Positions 7,816 to 16,074 of a DNA stretch of 41,099 nt are shown here, piece by piece. The stretch is from UBA1227 sp045629305. GTDB lineage: Bacteria > Bacillota > Clostridia > Oscillospirales > Acutalibacteraceae. The DNA is taken from the NCBI GenBank assembly GCA_045629305.1, contig JAZQQZ010000026.1:1-41099 (forward strand). The letters run 5' to 3'. The position numbers were made by a program, and so were the translations under genes. Within the stretch, counting starts at the first letter, position 1. Each line of letters opens with the position of its first letter. The notes under the pieces are model-generated. The model searched no databases and had not been told where the DNA came from. It worked only from the letters and a program-made list of their open reading frames with translations.

Positions 7816-8580
7816 TTATATGTAATTTACCATGAGAACCACTATGCCAATGAGTACCATGATGGTACCTACCACGCGGCTGAGCGTGGCGGCGGTGGCC
7901 TTGTTGGCGAGTTTCGCCGAGATACGTGCCCAGATGAGGGTAAAGATGATACAAAGTGCGAGATAACCAGAATCTGGAACGCCGCCAATTAAGAAGTGGC
8001 TCATGCTGCCGGTGAAAGCGGTGAACATCATGATGAAGACGCTTGTGCCGACTGCCATATGCATATCGTAGCAGAGGAAGGTAGTGAGAACGAATAACAT
8101 CATTACGCCACCGCCCGCTCCAACGAAGCCGCATATGAATCCAACTATTATACCACCGACAATAGCTTTGATAACCTTGGACTTCTCGTTCTGTGTCAGT
8201 TCCCTGGTATTCTTGTTAGGGAAGATTATGAACTTGAGACCTACGACAACGAGTGCAATTTGAACTGCACTACTCATTGCTCGGTCTGGAAGAAGACTGG
8301 CTATAAAACTACCTATTACAGTCATTGTAAGTACGGAAATCATAAGAGGCAAACTGCCTTTTATGTCAAGATTTCCGTGCTTTTTATATGTCCAGGCGCT
8401 GGCAGCACTGGCAAGCACATCGCTGGCGAGGCCAATGCCGATTGCTTGATATGCTGGAACGTCTAGAAATGTAATCAGCATTGGGCCTATTATAGCCGCG
8501 GCGCTCATGCCCGCGAAGCCAGTTCCAATGCCAGCGCCCGCTCCCGCAAGGAAGCAGACTATAAGTACTTTCCACCACAT
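7816..8580 (-). CDS. TauE/SafE family sulfite/anion exporter-like permease
   Basis: This 254-residue polytopic membrane protein has about eight hydrophobic helices and the two internally repeated glycine-rich segments of the TauE/SafE family: GAGAGIGTGFAGMSAA near the N-terminus and GFICGFVGAGGGVMMLFV in the second half. Members export or import organosulfur or other small anions; the substrate here is unknown. I place the start at the ATG at 8580, just after AGAGGAAACAATT, giving a mature N-terminus WWKVLIVCFL. An in-frame ATG at 8655 would add a 25-residue non-hydrophobic extension without a good ribosome binding site. It stands alone, convergent with peptide B. Confidence 0.88.
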   Translation of the reverse strand: MWWKVLIVCFLAGAGAGIGTGFAGMSAAAIIGPMLITFLDVPAYQAIGIGLASDVLASAASAWTYKKHGNLDIKGSLPLMISVLTMTVIGSFIASLLPDRAMSSAVQIALVVVGLKFIIFPNKNTRELTQNEKSKVIKAIVGGIIVGFICGFVGAGGGVMMLFVLTTFLCYDMHMAVGTSVFIMMFTAFTGSMSHFLIGGVPDSGYLALCIIFTLIWARISAKLANKATAATLSRVVGTIMVLIGIVVLMVNYI

Positions 8581-8655
8581 AATTGTTTCCTCTATACAAA
8601 CTAAATTAAAATCACTCTTTAATTTGCTTTGTAAAATACTATTATATTTTACCAT

Positions 8656-8683
8656 TTGAAATCTCTATGTAAAGATATATAAT
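8656..8683 (+). promoter_or_regulatory. Sigma-A-like promoter of the esterase/lipase pair
   Basis: TTGAAA (8656-8661) and TATAAT (8678-8683) are separated by 16 bases and lie 38 bases before the ATG at 8722. It is a near-consensus housekeeping promoter. Confidence 0.65.
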
Positions 8684-8721
8684 TATATTGTTAGTAATTT
8701 ATATTAAAAAGGAGAATTATT

Positions 8722-9678
8722 ATGAACGTTGAAAACACCATTTTAAGCTTTATCTTCAACATCTGTAACTGGGTAATGATTATCCCAGAGAACAAAGCTC
8801 GCAAGTCTTATACAAACGTTAAAGACGAAATGGACATCCAATATTCAGACAAGTGCCCTGCTTGTAAACTTGATATCCATTATCAAGAGAAAAAGCCAGC
8901 AAAGAAAAGACCAGCACTTGTTAATATCCATGGTGGCGGACTTATCATCGGCGATAAGAAGAACTCCACTTACTACTGCTACGAAATAGCAGGCAAATCT
9001 GACACTATCGTTTTCAATATCAACTATGGTATGCCAGGCAAAGAAGTACCTGCAATGTTCGAGGGCGTTGACCCTAAGGCTTCACACAACGATGATTGGG
9101 TATTCCCACTTCCTATTCGTACACATATGGATGCTCTTCGCTACGTTGCAGAGCATGCTGAAGAATACAACATCGACCTCGACAACGTATTCGTATCAGG
9201 CGACTCAGCTGGTTCAGAGATGACAGGTATCGTTATGGCTTGCTTCTGCTCCGAGGAATATCGCAACGCTCTCGGCGTAGAGCTTCCAAACTTTAAGCCA
9301 AAGGGCTTCATCATGAACTGCGGTCTCTACAACATGAACATCTACAAGTACATCCCAGTAGGTCGTGTAATGTGGGTTAAATTTATGGGCGACAAGGCTC
9401 CTCACAAGAATCCACTTTGGGCTTATCACAACCCAATTCCATACATCAATAAGGATGCTGGAAATGCTTTTGTACTTAAGGGTATGACTGATATTCTCAC
9501 AATATTCCAGTCCGACTGGATGGTTAAGAAACTTAAAGCTGAAGGTGTAAATACAACTTACTACATCGGCAAGAATCCTCTTAACTCATTCCACGATTTC
9601 ATGATTTCTCCAGGTAAGGAAGGCGCTATGGCACTTGATGCAACACGTAAGTGGATTGCTGAGTGCGTAGCTAAATAA
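8722..9678 (+). CDS. Alpha/beta hydrolase, HSL-like esterase
   Basis: This 318-residue hydrolase is of the hormone-sensitive-lipase/acetyl-esterase type. The oxyanion-hole motif HGGG is at residues 70-73, the nucleophile elbow GDSAG has Ser162, and the catalytic His is probably His291 in SFHDF. It should hydrolyse short-chain acyl or acetyl esters. There is no signal peptide, so it is cytosolic, although the first 22 residues are hydrophobic enough to suggest loose membrane contact. Expression looks strong (AAAGGAGAATTATT before the ATG). It is followed after 8 bases by a second lipase gene, so the two probably form an operon for uptake-coupled ester hydrolysis. Confidence 0.9.
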   Translation: MNVENTILSFIFNICNWVMIIPENKARKSYTNVKDEMDIQYSDKCPACKLDIHYQEKKPAKKRPALVNIHGGGLIIGDKKNSTYYCYEIAGKSDTIVFNINYGMPGKEVPAMFEGVDPKASHNDDWVFPLPIRTHMDALRYVAEHAEEYNIDLDNVFVSGDSAGSEMTGIVMACFCSEEYRNALGVELPNFKPKGFIMNCGLYNMNIYKYIPVGRVMWVKFMGDKAPHKNPLWAYHNPIPYINKDAGNAFVLKGMTDILTIFQSDWMVKKLKAEGVNTTYYIGKNPLNSFHDFMISPGKEGAMALDATRKWIAECVAK

Positions 9679-9686
9679 GGTGAATT

Positions 9687-10790
9687 ATGGATAGATCAAA
9701 TTGGAAAACTAATTATACATATGTACTTGTTCATGGTCTCTCCGGTTGGGGATCATATGATGGGCGCTATAAGCAGATGCCTTACTGGGGCATGCGAGGT
9801 GGCGACATGGTGCCATATTTGGCAAATTGGGGCGTCACCGCAGCGGCAGCATCGGTTGATCCATATGGATCAGCATGGGACCGTGCCTGCGAGCTATATG
9901 CACAGCTCACAGGATCAGTAGTTGATTACGGCGAGGCACATTCCGAGCGTATGGGTCACCCTCGTTTCGGCAAGGATTTCAGCAGCTGTCCACTTATCAA
10001 AGAGTTCGACAAAGAACACAAGATCAATCTTGTAGGTCACTCATTTGGTGGCGCAACAATCAGACTTTTCTCTGAACTTCTTGCAAACGGCTGTGCCGAA
10101 GAAGTTGAAAAGTCTGGCGATGATGTATCGCCATTCTTTAAAGGTGGAAAAGGCGATTACATCCACAGCCTCACGGCTCTTGCTGCGCCTCACAACGGCA
10201 CAACCGCTTACTATGTCGCAGAGGATTTGAGCAACGATCCAAGACCTCCAAAGGGTGCTTATGGAGTTTTCGAAAATATCGTAAATGGACTTATCACAAA
10301 ATCCACAGTAATTAAAAAAGACGGAAGCAAAGATGCTTCCGACTATGCTGATTATGATATGGATGTAGATAATGCAATGGAACTCAATAAGAAGATTTCT
10401 ACATTGAAAAATGTATATTACTTCTCATATCCTGCATCATCTTCAGAACTTCAATCTGATGGCACTTATGCCCCAATAAACGAAATCACAGAAGTGATGT
10501 TTAGAAAGGCATCCCGTGCAATCGGTGTTTATAAGACAGTTACCAAGGGTGGCGTTGTAATCGACGAGACTTGGTTCGATAATGACGGTCTTGTAAATAC
10601 AATTTCTGCTAAGGCACCAACATCAGCACCAAGTGTTCCTTACACTCCTGGCAATTTTGTTGCACCTGGTATCTGGCATATAATGCCAACCGTTAAAGGT
10701 GACCATATGTCGCTAAACGGTGGTCTTACAAGAAAGAACGACATAAGACCTCTCTTTGAAGAGATCATCGATATCGTTAATAGTTTATAA
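9687..10790 (+). CDS. Family I.5-like triacylglycerol lipase, cytosolic
   Basis: This 367-residue alpha/beta hydrolase resembles the staphylococcal/Geobacillus lipase family. It begins directly with the mature-type LVHGLSGWG motif. The nucleophile is Ser119 in GHSFGG, the acid probably Asp300 in NDGLVN and the base His340 in GDHMSLNG. The zinc-site landmarks of that family also appear: Asp65 in WDRACELYAQL, His85 and His91 in the AHSERMGHPRFG block, and an Asp around 226-228 before NAMELN. Family members are normally secreted, but no signal peptide or propeptide precedes the domain here. It sits 8 bases after the esterase gene. Its last 14 bases overlap the end of the convergent NUDIX gene. 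Confidence 0.88.
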   Translation: MDRSNWKTNYTYVLVHGLSGWGSYDGRYKQMPYWGMRGGDMVPYLANWGVTAAAASVDPYGSAWDRACELYAQLTGSVVDYGEAHSERMGHPRFGKDFSSCPLIKEFDKEHKINLVGHSFGGATIRLFSELLANGCAEEVEKSGDDVSPFFKGGKGDYIHSLTALAAPHNGTTAYYVAEDLSNDPRPPKGAYGVFENIVNGLITKSTVIKKDGSKDASDYADYDMDVDNAMELNKKISTLKNVYYFSYPASSSELQSDGTYAPINEITEVMFRKASRAIGVYKTVTKGGVVIDETWFDNDGLVNTISAKAPTSAPSVPYTPGNFVAPGIWHIMPTVKGDHMSLNGGLTRKNDIRPLFEEIIDIVNSL

Positions 10791-11223
10791 GCTTATCACC
10801 TTCGTAATAAAGATGCATATTGATATCTTTACTACCAGCTAATAATTCTTTTAAGAAATACTTGTCTCCCTCCCAAAGAGGTAGTTCAAGTATTTCTTTT
10901 TTATCTACAAATTTAAGCTCGCCCTCCGGACAATCGGCGATGAGTTCACCCTCGAACTCATCGGATGAGAATAGATACATATCCTCATCCTCCCACTTGT
11001 CCGAATGGAAGTGAACTATACCGTGAAAGGTATAATTAATGAGCGTCAAATTGGTCTCCTCTTTGACTTCTCTTAGAAGACATTCCTCTGGAGTTTCGCC
11101 ATCTTCAAACTTGCCACCAACGCCGACCCATTTGCCCTCGTTTTCATCATTTTCCTTCTTGTTACGGAAGAGCATAAGATATTTATTTTCTTTTTCAATA
11201 TAGCATAAAGTTGACTTTTTCAT
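10777..11223 (-). CDS. NUDIX hydrolase, MutT/8-oxo-dGTP diphosphatase-like
   Basis: This 148-residue NUDIX protein has a clear box: G37-x5-E43-x7-R51-E52-V-K-E55-E56, with the Glu residues that bind magnesium. The usual Gly after EEx is replaced by Asn58 (EETNL), which is tolerated in the family. The length and the N-terminal STLCYIEKENKYLML strand match MutT/YtkD-like housecleaning enzymes that hydrolyse oxidised nucleotides; the substrate is unproven. It is transcribed toward the lipase and overlaps its end by 14 bases, so no terminator separates the two. Confidence 0.88.
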   Translation of the reverse strand: MKKSTLCYIEKENKYLMLFRNKKENDENEGKWVGVGGKFEDGETPEECLLREVKEETNLTLINYTFHGIVHFHSDKWEDEDMYLFSSDEFEGELIADCPEGELKFVDKKEILELPLWEGDKYFLKELLAGSKDINMHLYYEGDKLINY

Positions 11224-11270
11224 ATCATTTTCCTTATGTTTTCAATATGTAATTATTATAGTCTAGCACT

Positions 11271-11298
11271 TTGACAAAAGCCAGTATTTTGATATACT
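11271..11298 (+). promoter_or_regulatory. Sigma-A promoter of rubrerythrin
   Basis: Perfect TTGACA (11271-11276) and TATACT (11293-11298) are spaced by 16 bases, 38 bases before the ATG. This is one of the strongest housekeeping promoters in the window. Confidence 0.75.
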
Positions 11299-11335
11299 AA
11301 TAATTGTAAATTTCTTAAAGAAAGAGGTAAATTTT

Positions 11336-11875
11336 ATGGCAAATAAATACGCTGGAACACAGACAGAAAAGAACCTTGAGGCCGCTTTTGCTGGCGAATC
11401 TCAGGCAAGAAATAAGTACACATATTTTGCTTCCAAAGCAAAAAAGGAAGGCTTTGAGCAGATTGCTGCTCTCTTCGAGAAGACAGCTAACAACGAGAAA
11501 GAGCATGCCAAGATGTGGTTCAAAGAGCTCGAAGGCATCGGCGACACAGCTGCCAATCTTGCAGCTGCTGCTGATGGCGAAAACTATGAATGGACAGACA
11601 TGTATGAAGGCTTCGCAAAGACGGCTGACGAGGAAGGATTCCCTGCTCTCGCAACTAAATTCCGCCAGGTAGCTGCAATTGAGAAGCACCATGAAGAGAG
11701 ATATCGTACTCTCCTTCACAATGTTGAAGCACAGGAAGTATTCGAGAAGAGCGAAGTTAAAATATGGGAATGCCGCAACTGCGGTCATATCGTTGTTGGT
11801 ACTAAGGCTCCAGAAATATGCCCAGTATGTGCTCATCCAAAGGCTTATTTCGAAATCAACGCTGAAAATTATTAA
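11336..11875 (+). CDS. rbr: Rubrerythrin
   Basis: This 179-residue non-haem iron protein reduces hydrogen peroxide in anaerobes. The ferritin-like diiron domain occupies residues 1-135, with ligands Glu21, Glu54-x-x-His57, Glu116-x-x-His119 and further Glu residues (EE at 99-100). The C-terminal rubredoxin domain has Cys146-x-x-Cys149 and Cys162-x-x-Cys165. It acts in the cytosol with an NADH-rubredoxin reductase as electron donor. AAAGAGG precedes the start. No terminator hairpin is seen after the stop; the promoter element of the next gene begins 2 bases later. Confidence 0.95.
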   Translation: MANKYAGTQTEKNLEAAFAGESQARNKYTYFASKAKKEGFEQIAALFEKTANNEKEHAKMWFKELEGIGDTAANLAAAADGENYEWTDMYEGFAKTADEEGFPALATKFRQVAAIEKHHEERYRTLLHNVEAQEVFEKSEVKIWECRNCGHIVVGTKAPEICPVCAHPKAYFEINAENY

Positions 11876-11877
11876 TT

Positions 11878-11905
11878 GTAGCCATTAGAGATTTTTACTC
11901 GTATA
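11878..11905 (+). promoter_or_regulatory. GTAGCC-N16-CGTATA promoter element of the membrane protein gene
   Basis: GTAGCCAT (11878-11885) and CGTATA (11900-11905) lie 33 bases before the ATG at 11939, with the same 16-base spacer as the elements of the three peptide genes. It places this otherwise unrelated gene in the same predicted regulon. Confidence 0.75.
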
Positions 11906-11938
11906 TTTATACAACAAATTAAAGTAGAGGAAATTCTA

Positions 11939-12769
11939 ATGGAAAAACTTAAAAAATTATTTGGTGAATATGATATGTCATGGCCGAAGGTCATCATCAT
12001 GGCTATCGCCTCAGCTGTTTTCACAGCTGTAATGATGATGATCCCCGCTCTCAAGGAGAGCTCACTCCAAGACATAGGCATCAATCTTGACGTTTGGTTC
12101 GTACTTGCAATTTTCATAATTATGAATTGTAAGAAATGGTGGGAGGCCTCAATTAAGACGTTCGTCTTCTTCCTTGTGAGCCAACCGCTCATCTATCTGA
12201 TTCAAATTCTTTGCAAATCAGCAGATTGGAGTCTGTTCACCAATTATAAATACTGGGGAGCAATCACAATACTCACCCTTCCTGGTGCAGCAATTGCCTA
12301 TCTTGTAAAGAAGCAGAACATCTTATCAGTTCTCATCCTTTCAGTGGCAACAGGATATCTCGGATATGCAGCAGTTCCTTATTTTTACTCTATCATATCC
12401 GACTTCCCTCACCACCTTCTCTCCGCAATCTTCTGCATTGTATCAGCAATCCTTTTAGATCTTATTCTTATAGATAAGAAAGGACTTAAGATTGTGGCTC
12501 TTGCACTTGTTGCAGCTTCAGTAATTGGAACATTCATCTACACCGGCAGAGCTCATTCATATGAGATTACTCTCGGTGATGGAAATTGGTCTTATACAAT
12601 TCAGGATGAATCCAAGGTGACTGCCGAGCGGGATGGTGACAAGCTTGTTATAAAATCCAAGCACGATGGTAACACGTACATCTATACAAAGAGCGATGAT
12701 GGTGAAGAGAGAGAATATCTCGTAACTATAACCGGCGGCAATGTATGGGTTGACCGAATGTCAGAATAA
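11939..12769 (+). CDS. Unknown multi-pass membrane protein with external C-terminal domain
   Basis: I do not recognise this 276-residue protein. The N-terminal 200 residues form about seven hydrophobic helices (around 17-35, 50-63, 72-92, 107-122, 127-148, 159-177, 183-201). The last 75 residues are polar and beta-strand rich (YEITLGDGNWSYTIQDES onward) and, with an odd helix number and a cytosolic Lys-rich start, would lie outside the cell. It carries the same two-part promoter element as the three leader-peptide genes. That makes it a candidate immunity protein, peptide receptor or envelope-stress protein, by context only. A good ribosome binding site (AGAGGAA) precedes the ATG, and it is monocistronic between rubrerythrin and a terminator. 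Confidence 0.8.
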   Translation: MEKLKKLFGEYDMSWPKVIIMAIASAVFTAVMMMIPALKESSLQDIGINLDVWFVLAIFIIMNCKKWWEASIKTFVFFLVSQPLIYLIQILCKSADWSLFTNYKYWGAITILTLPGAAIAYLVKKQNILSVLILSVATGYLGYAAVPYFYSIISDFPHHLLSAIFCIVSAILLDLILIDKKGLKIVALALVAASVIGTFIYTGRAHSYEITLGDGNWSYTIQDESKVTAERDGDKLVIKSKHDGNTYIYTKSDDGEEREYLVTITGGNVWVDRMSE

Positions 12770-12775
12770 AAAAAG

Positions 12776-12803
12776 AACCCTTGTGGCATAAGCCACAAGG
12801 GTT
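12776..12803. terminator. Bidirectional intrinsic terminator
   Basis: AACCCTTGTGGC (12776-12787) pairs with GCCACAAGGGTT (12792-12803), with A-rich and T-rich flanks. It lies between the convergent membrane protein and sensor kinase genes. Confidence 0.92.
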
Positions 12804-12806
12804 TTC

Positions 12807-15074
12807 TTATTCATACAAGAATTTTGTAAGAGTTCTAAGAAGCTTCTCTACTTCTATTGGTTTCGCAATATGGGCATTCATTCCATGTCCTATTGCATCA
12901 TCTATATCCTCCTGGAATGCATTTGCTGTCATTGCAACGATTGGAATATCAGCTTGATTAGCATTATGAAGTCGTCTTATTGCCTCCGTTGCCTCATATC
13001 CGTTCATCTTAGGCATCTGAACATCCATAAGAATTAGATTGTAATAACCAGGGGCTTTCGATGTATAAACTTCCAAAGCGTCCTCGCCATTGACAGCTTC
13101 TTCTACTACGGCTCCCGCCTCAGAAAGAAGCTCAATTGCGAGCTCGCGGTTAAGTTCATTATCATCAACAAGAAGTATTCTCTTACCTTCAAGACTATAC
13201 TCCTTGATTGTCTCTTCACTACTCTTTTCAAGTTCTGAGACATCACCAGTAAATACTTCAAAATCGAGATAAACAACAACTGTTGTACCAACGCCCTTTG
13301 TACTCTTTATGTCAATTGATCCGTTCATCATATCAACCAGTTTCTTGGTAATTGACATTCCAAGGCCTGTACCACGAATACCTGATACAGTTGAGTTCTT
13401 CTCGCGCTCGAAAGCATCAAATATATGCTCGAGGAACTCTGGGCTCATTCCGATTCCGTTATCTTGAATCTTAAACTCAAATCTTGCAACACTAAGTTGA
13501 GATTCAATTTGTCTTACTTTGAAATTAACCTGTCCGTCGCGATTGGTATATTTGATAGCATTACTGAGAAGATTAATAATTACTTCATTTACATGGAGAA
13601 GATCCGCATAGACGTTTTCATCTATAATGTTCTCAACTTCAACCTGCAAATCAATATGGTTATCTTTCGCAAGGTCACTAACCATTGCAACTACGCCCTG
13701 TACTGCCTTCGGCACATTTACTGGGGCGTATTCAATTGTGACCTTGCCACTCTCGATACGTGACATATCGAGAACGTCGTTGATAAGGTTCAAAAGGTGT
13801 CCACCTGATGAAGAAACCTTATCAAGACAATCGTTGACACGTTCCGTGTCATCGATATGGCGCTTCGCAAGATCTGTAAATCCAAGAATCGCATTCATTG
13901 GAGTACGGATATCGTGAGACATGTTGAAGAGGAAGTTAGATTTGGTCTTGTTAGCAATTTCAGCCGCATTCTTTGCATAAGCAAGTTCTGCCTGAATATC
14001 TTTCTCTCTTCGTATATCTTCATCAGCGAGGCGAATACCGAACATGATTTCAGTACTCTTATCATTCTTATTTGGATGAACTACTCTTATCTGATAATAT
14101 CTATGCTCAAATTTATCCCTTACAACAACTGTAAAGGAAGGCTCTACTGCAAGAGCAACAGTGATATGGTTCCTTGAGAAAGAATCAAGGAACATAGTTC
14201 TATCTTCCTCGAAGATATACTCGTCTGCCATATGGGCAACGAGGTGGTTATAAGAAATATTTGATCCACTGGATCCAGTGATTCTATCATAGAATTCCTC
14301 ACCGCGATAAACGACGATTTCGTTGGTTATCATATCCGCTTTGAAGATAAGTACAAAATCATCTGAAAGATCTGCGAGAATCTCTGCCTGGTTAGAGCTC
14401 TGTTCGTGAATCATATTGGTATAGAGATAAACCATTGAGAAAGTAATTCCACCGGCAATAAATGGGATGCCAGGGAAAAAGATCTGCAATACTACACCAA
14501 TAATCGGTGGAACGGCGAAGAAAATAAGTGCAGAATCTCGGCTAAATACCTCTTTCTGTTTAAGCCTTGAACCATGTCTATATGCCTCTACAAGTGATAC
14601 AACGAGATACATAGCTGCGACCACATAAGCGACGTGGAGCATTCCACCTTCTACAACCTTATGGTTCTCATCAATCCTAAATAAAATTCCTGTAGGAATT
14701 GTAATGACGAGAAGCACTATTGTCAAAAATATAGGAATTGATGAATAAAGATGGAAAGGTCTCTTATCGAAAATCGCTTTGTTAAGCAGAAGTTCTACAA
14801 GAACAAACCACGAATATCCACAGATAACACCCATCAAAAGATATGCTATATTGATGATATAATCCACCGCTATTGGAACTCCCATTCTTCCATCAACGGC
14901 AAGTCTTGCAAAGTCAAAGATGAAATATATTCCTTGACATAGGAGGTTCCATGTAATTATCAAATTGGTTTTTTCTTTATATCCATAACCGGTAGCAACA
15001 AGTGCGACACCCAATAACACAAACATGCAAAGCATATCTGTGTAGGCATAAAGGCATATACTGGAAGCGAACAT
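12807..15074 (-). CDS. Hybrid sensor histidine kinase with receiver domain
   Basis: This 755-residue membrane kinase has seven or so hydrophobic helices (residues 8-225) that form an N-terminal sensor. A PAS-like linker (about 235-350) follows. The HisKA domain has phospho-acceptor His387 in MSHDIRTPMN. The ATPase domain has the N box NLLSNAIKYT and the G boxes DNGIGM and GTGLGM. The C-terminal receiver domain has acidic residues in LLVDDNE and phospho-acceptor Asp684 in LMDVQMP. No output or HPt domain is present, so phosphate must go to another protein. Signal unknown. It lies back to back with the PAS/export operon (156 bases between starts), so it might be connected to it. A strong AAAGGAGGAA precedes the ATG. 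Confidence 0.93.
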   Translation of the reverse strand: MFASSICLYAYTDMLCMFVLLGVALVATGYGYKEKTNLIITWNLLCQGIYFIFDFARLAVDGRMGVPIAVDYIINIAYLLMGVICGYSWFVLVELLLNKAIFDKRPFHLYSSIPIFLTIVLLVITIPTGILFRIDENHKVVEGGMLHVAYVVAAMYLVVSLVEAYRHGSRLKQKEVFSRDSALIFFAVPPIIGVVLQIFFPGIPFIAGGITFSMVYLYTNMIHEQSSNQAEILADLSDDFVLIFKADMITNEIVVYRGEEFYDRITGSSGSNISYNHLVAHMADEYIFEEDRTMFLDSFSRNHITVALAVEPSFTVVVRDKFEHRYYQIRVVHPNKNDKSTEIMFGIRLADEDIRREKDIQAELAYAKNAAEIANKTKSNFLFNMSHDIRTPMNAILGFTDLAKRHIDDTERVNDCLDKVSSSGGHLLNLINDVLDMSRIESGKVTIEYAPVNVPKAVQGVVAMVSDLAKDNHIDLQVEVENIIDENVYADLLHVNEVIINLLSNAIKYTNRDGQVNFKVRQIESQLSVARFEFKIQDNGIGMSPEFLEHIFDAFEREKNSTVSGIRGTGLGMSITKKLVDMMNGSIDIKSTKGVGTTVVVYLDFEVFTGDVSELEKSSEETIKEYSLEGKRILLVDDNELNRELAIELLSEAGAVVEEAVNGEDALEVYTSKAPGYYNLILMDVQMPKMNGYEATEAIRRLHNANQADIPIVAMTANAFQEDIDDAIGHGMNAHIAKPIEVEKLLRTLTKFLYE

Positions 15075-15159
15075 GAAATTCCTCCTTTACGTTTAGTTTT
15101 CTAATTTTATCATATACTTGTATTAAAATAAACACCATAATTTTTAATATACAATTATA

Positions 15160-15189
15160 TTGTAATAAATACTCACCTTATGATATAAT
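15160..15189 (+). promoter_or_regulatory. Sigma-A-like promoter of the export/sigma operon
   Basis: TTGTAA (15160-15165) and perfect TATAAT (15184-15189) are spaced by 18 bases, 41 bases before the ATG at 15231. No GTAGCC-N16-CGTATR element is present in this gap, so the operon appears to use housekeeping transcription rather than its own sigma factor. Confidence 0.6.
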
Positions 15190-15230
15190 GCAGTTTACAC
15201 AATAACTATTAATTTTGAAAGGGTTTTATT

Positions 15231-15617
15231 ATGGGATTATTTAAATCAAAACTTGTTCTTTTTGATGATATGAGCGCACCTGCAGAAATAGAGCTTTCGA
15301 AAAATGATCTCTATGAATATCTCCGCGTTCTCGATGCCATTTTCTTCAAGGCTCGCCTTGTAGACGTACTCAATGGTATCGAATATAACGTAGCACCAAC
15401 AGGCGAAATCGTTCCAACAGAAACATGTTGTTTCTCTGTATGGGGCAAAGAATCAATGTGTACAAACTGCACATCAACAACAGCACTTAAGAATAAGTGT
15501 ACACTCACAAAGCACGAATCAATTGGTTCAGTTAAGTTCCATGTTACATCAAAGTACATTGAATTTAACGGCGATCCTTATGTATTAGAACTCGTTCAAA
15601 AAGAAACACATATGTAA
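15231..15617 (+). CDS. Stand-alone PAS-like protein with a Cys cluster
   Basis: This 128-residue cytosolic protein has the profile of a single PAS-like domain: a strand-helix start (RVLDAIFFKARLVDVLNG), a central Cys-rich loop and C-terminal strands ending DPYVLELVQKE. The Cys residues are 66, 67, 77, 80 and 90, with Trp71 between, in a C-C-x3-W-x5-C-x2-C-x9-C pattern that I associate with PAS domains of Lachnospiraceae kinases and GGDEF proteins (from memory). They could bind a metal or a cluster or respond to redox. It is the first gene of the export/sigma operon, 20 bases before the adaptor gene. Because the sigma factor here lacks a recognisable anti-sigma partner, this protein is a candidate regulator, as inference only. 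Confidence 0.7.
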   Translation: MGLFKSKLVLFDDMSAPAEIELSKNDLYEYLRVLDAIFFKARLVDVLNGIEYNVAPTGEIVPTETCCFSVWGKESMCTNCTSTTALKNKCTLTKHESIGSVKFHVTSKYIEFNGDPYVLELVQKETHM

Positions 15618-15637
15618 TTCATCCTACGAGGTAAGAA

Positions 15638-16066
15638 ATGAACGAACAGATATTCAGAAAAAAGAGCCTTGAAAGAATTGAATCACCTGAGAGTCTCAAT
15701 GACTATGTAAAAGTTACACGCCCAAGCGTGTGGCTCCTTCTTGCTGCAATCATTGTCCTCTTCGTCGGTGCTTTTCTCTGGGCGACATTTGGACATATAG
15801 ATACAACGGTTCCATCTACAGCAACTATAACCGGTGGAGTTATGAATCTCACAGTCACAGATAAAGAGAAACTTCCAAACGGTTACAACGGTCAAGATGC
15901 AAGACTTGTTATTGACAACAAATCATATAACATCTCACTCACGCTCAATGCAGATGGAACGTTTACTTCAAAAACAGAACTTCCAGAGGACCTCACCGAA
16001 GGTTCTTATAACGTTGATATTGTCGTAGAATCTGTAAGCCCTATTGTTTATATTTTCAACAACTGA
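15638..16066 (+). CDS. Truncated NHLM-type HlyD-like secretion adaptor
   Basis: This 142-residue protein starts like the HlyD-family adaptor of NHLM (nitrile-hydratase-leader microcin) export systems: IFRKKSLERIESPESLNDYV, then TRPSVW, one membrane helix (residues 31-51) and FGHIDTTVPSTATITGG. Normal adaptors are several times longer, with coiled-coil hairpin, lipoyl and barrel domains. Here only about 90 external residues follow, predicted to be beta-rich (VTDKEKLPNGYNGQDARL, then SPIVYIFNN). It ends in frame with a clean operon junction of 8 bases, and no leftover reading frame continues, so it is a reduced form rather than a fresh break. In a monoderm no outer-membrane channel is needed, which may explain the loss. 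Ribosome binding site GAGG, repeated before the next gene. Confidence 0.75.
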   Translation: MNEQIFRKKSLERIESPESLNDYVKVTRPSVWLLLAAIIVLFVGAFLWATFGHIDTTVPSTATITGGVMNLTVTDKEKLPNGYNGQDARLVIDNKSYNISLTLNADGTFTSKTELPEDLTEGSYNVDIVVESVSPIVYIFNN

Positions 16067-16074
16067 GGTAAGAA

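Noticed and set aside
11315..11836. 173-codon open frame opposite rubrerythrin
   Set aside because: It mirrors a well-supported gene, has no ribosome binding site or family resemblance, and results from codon bias of the real frame.
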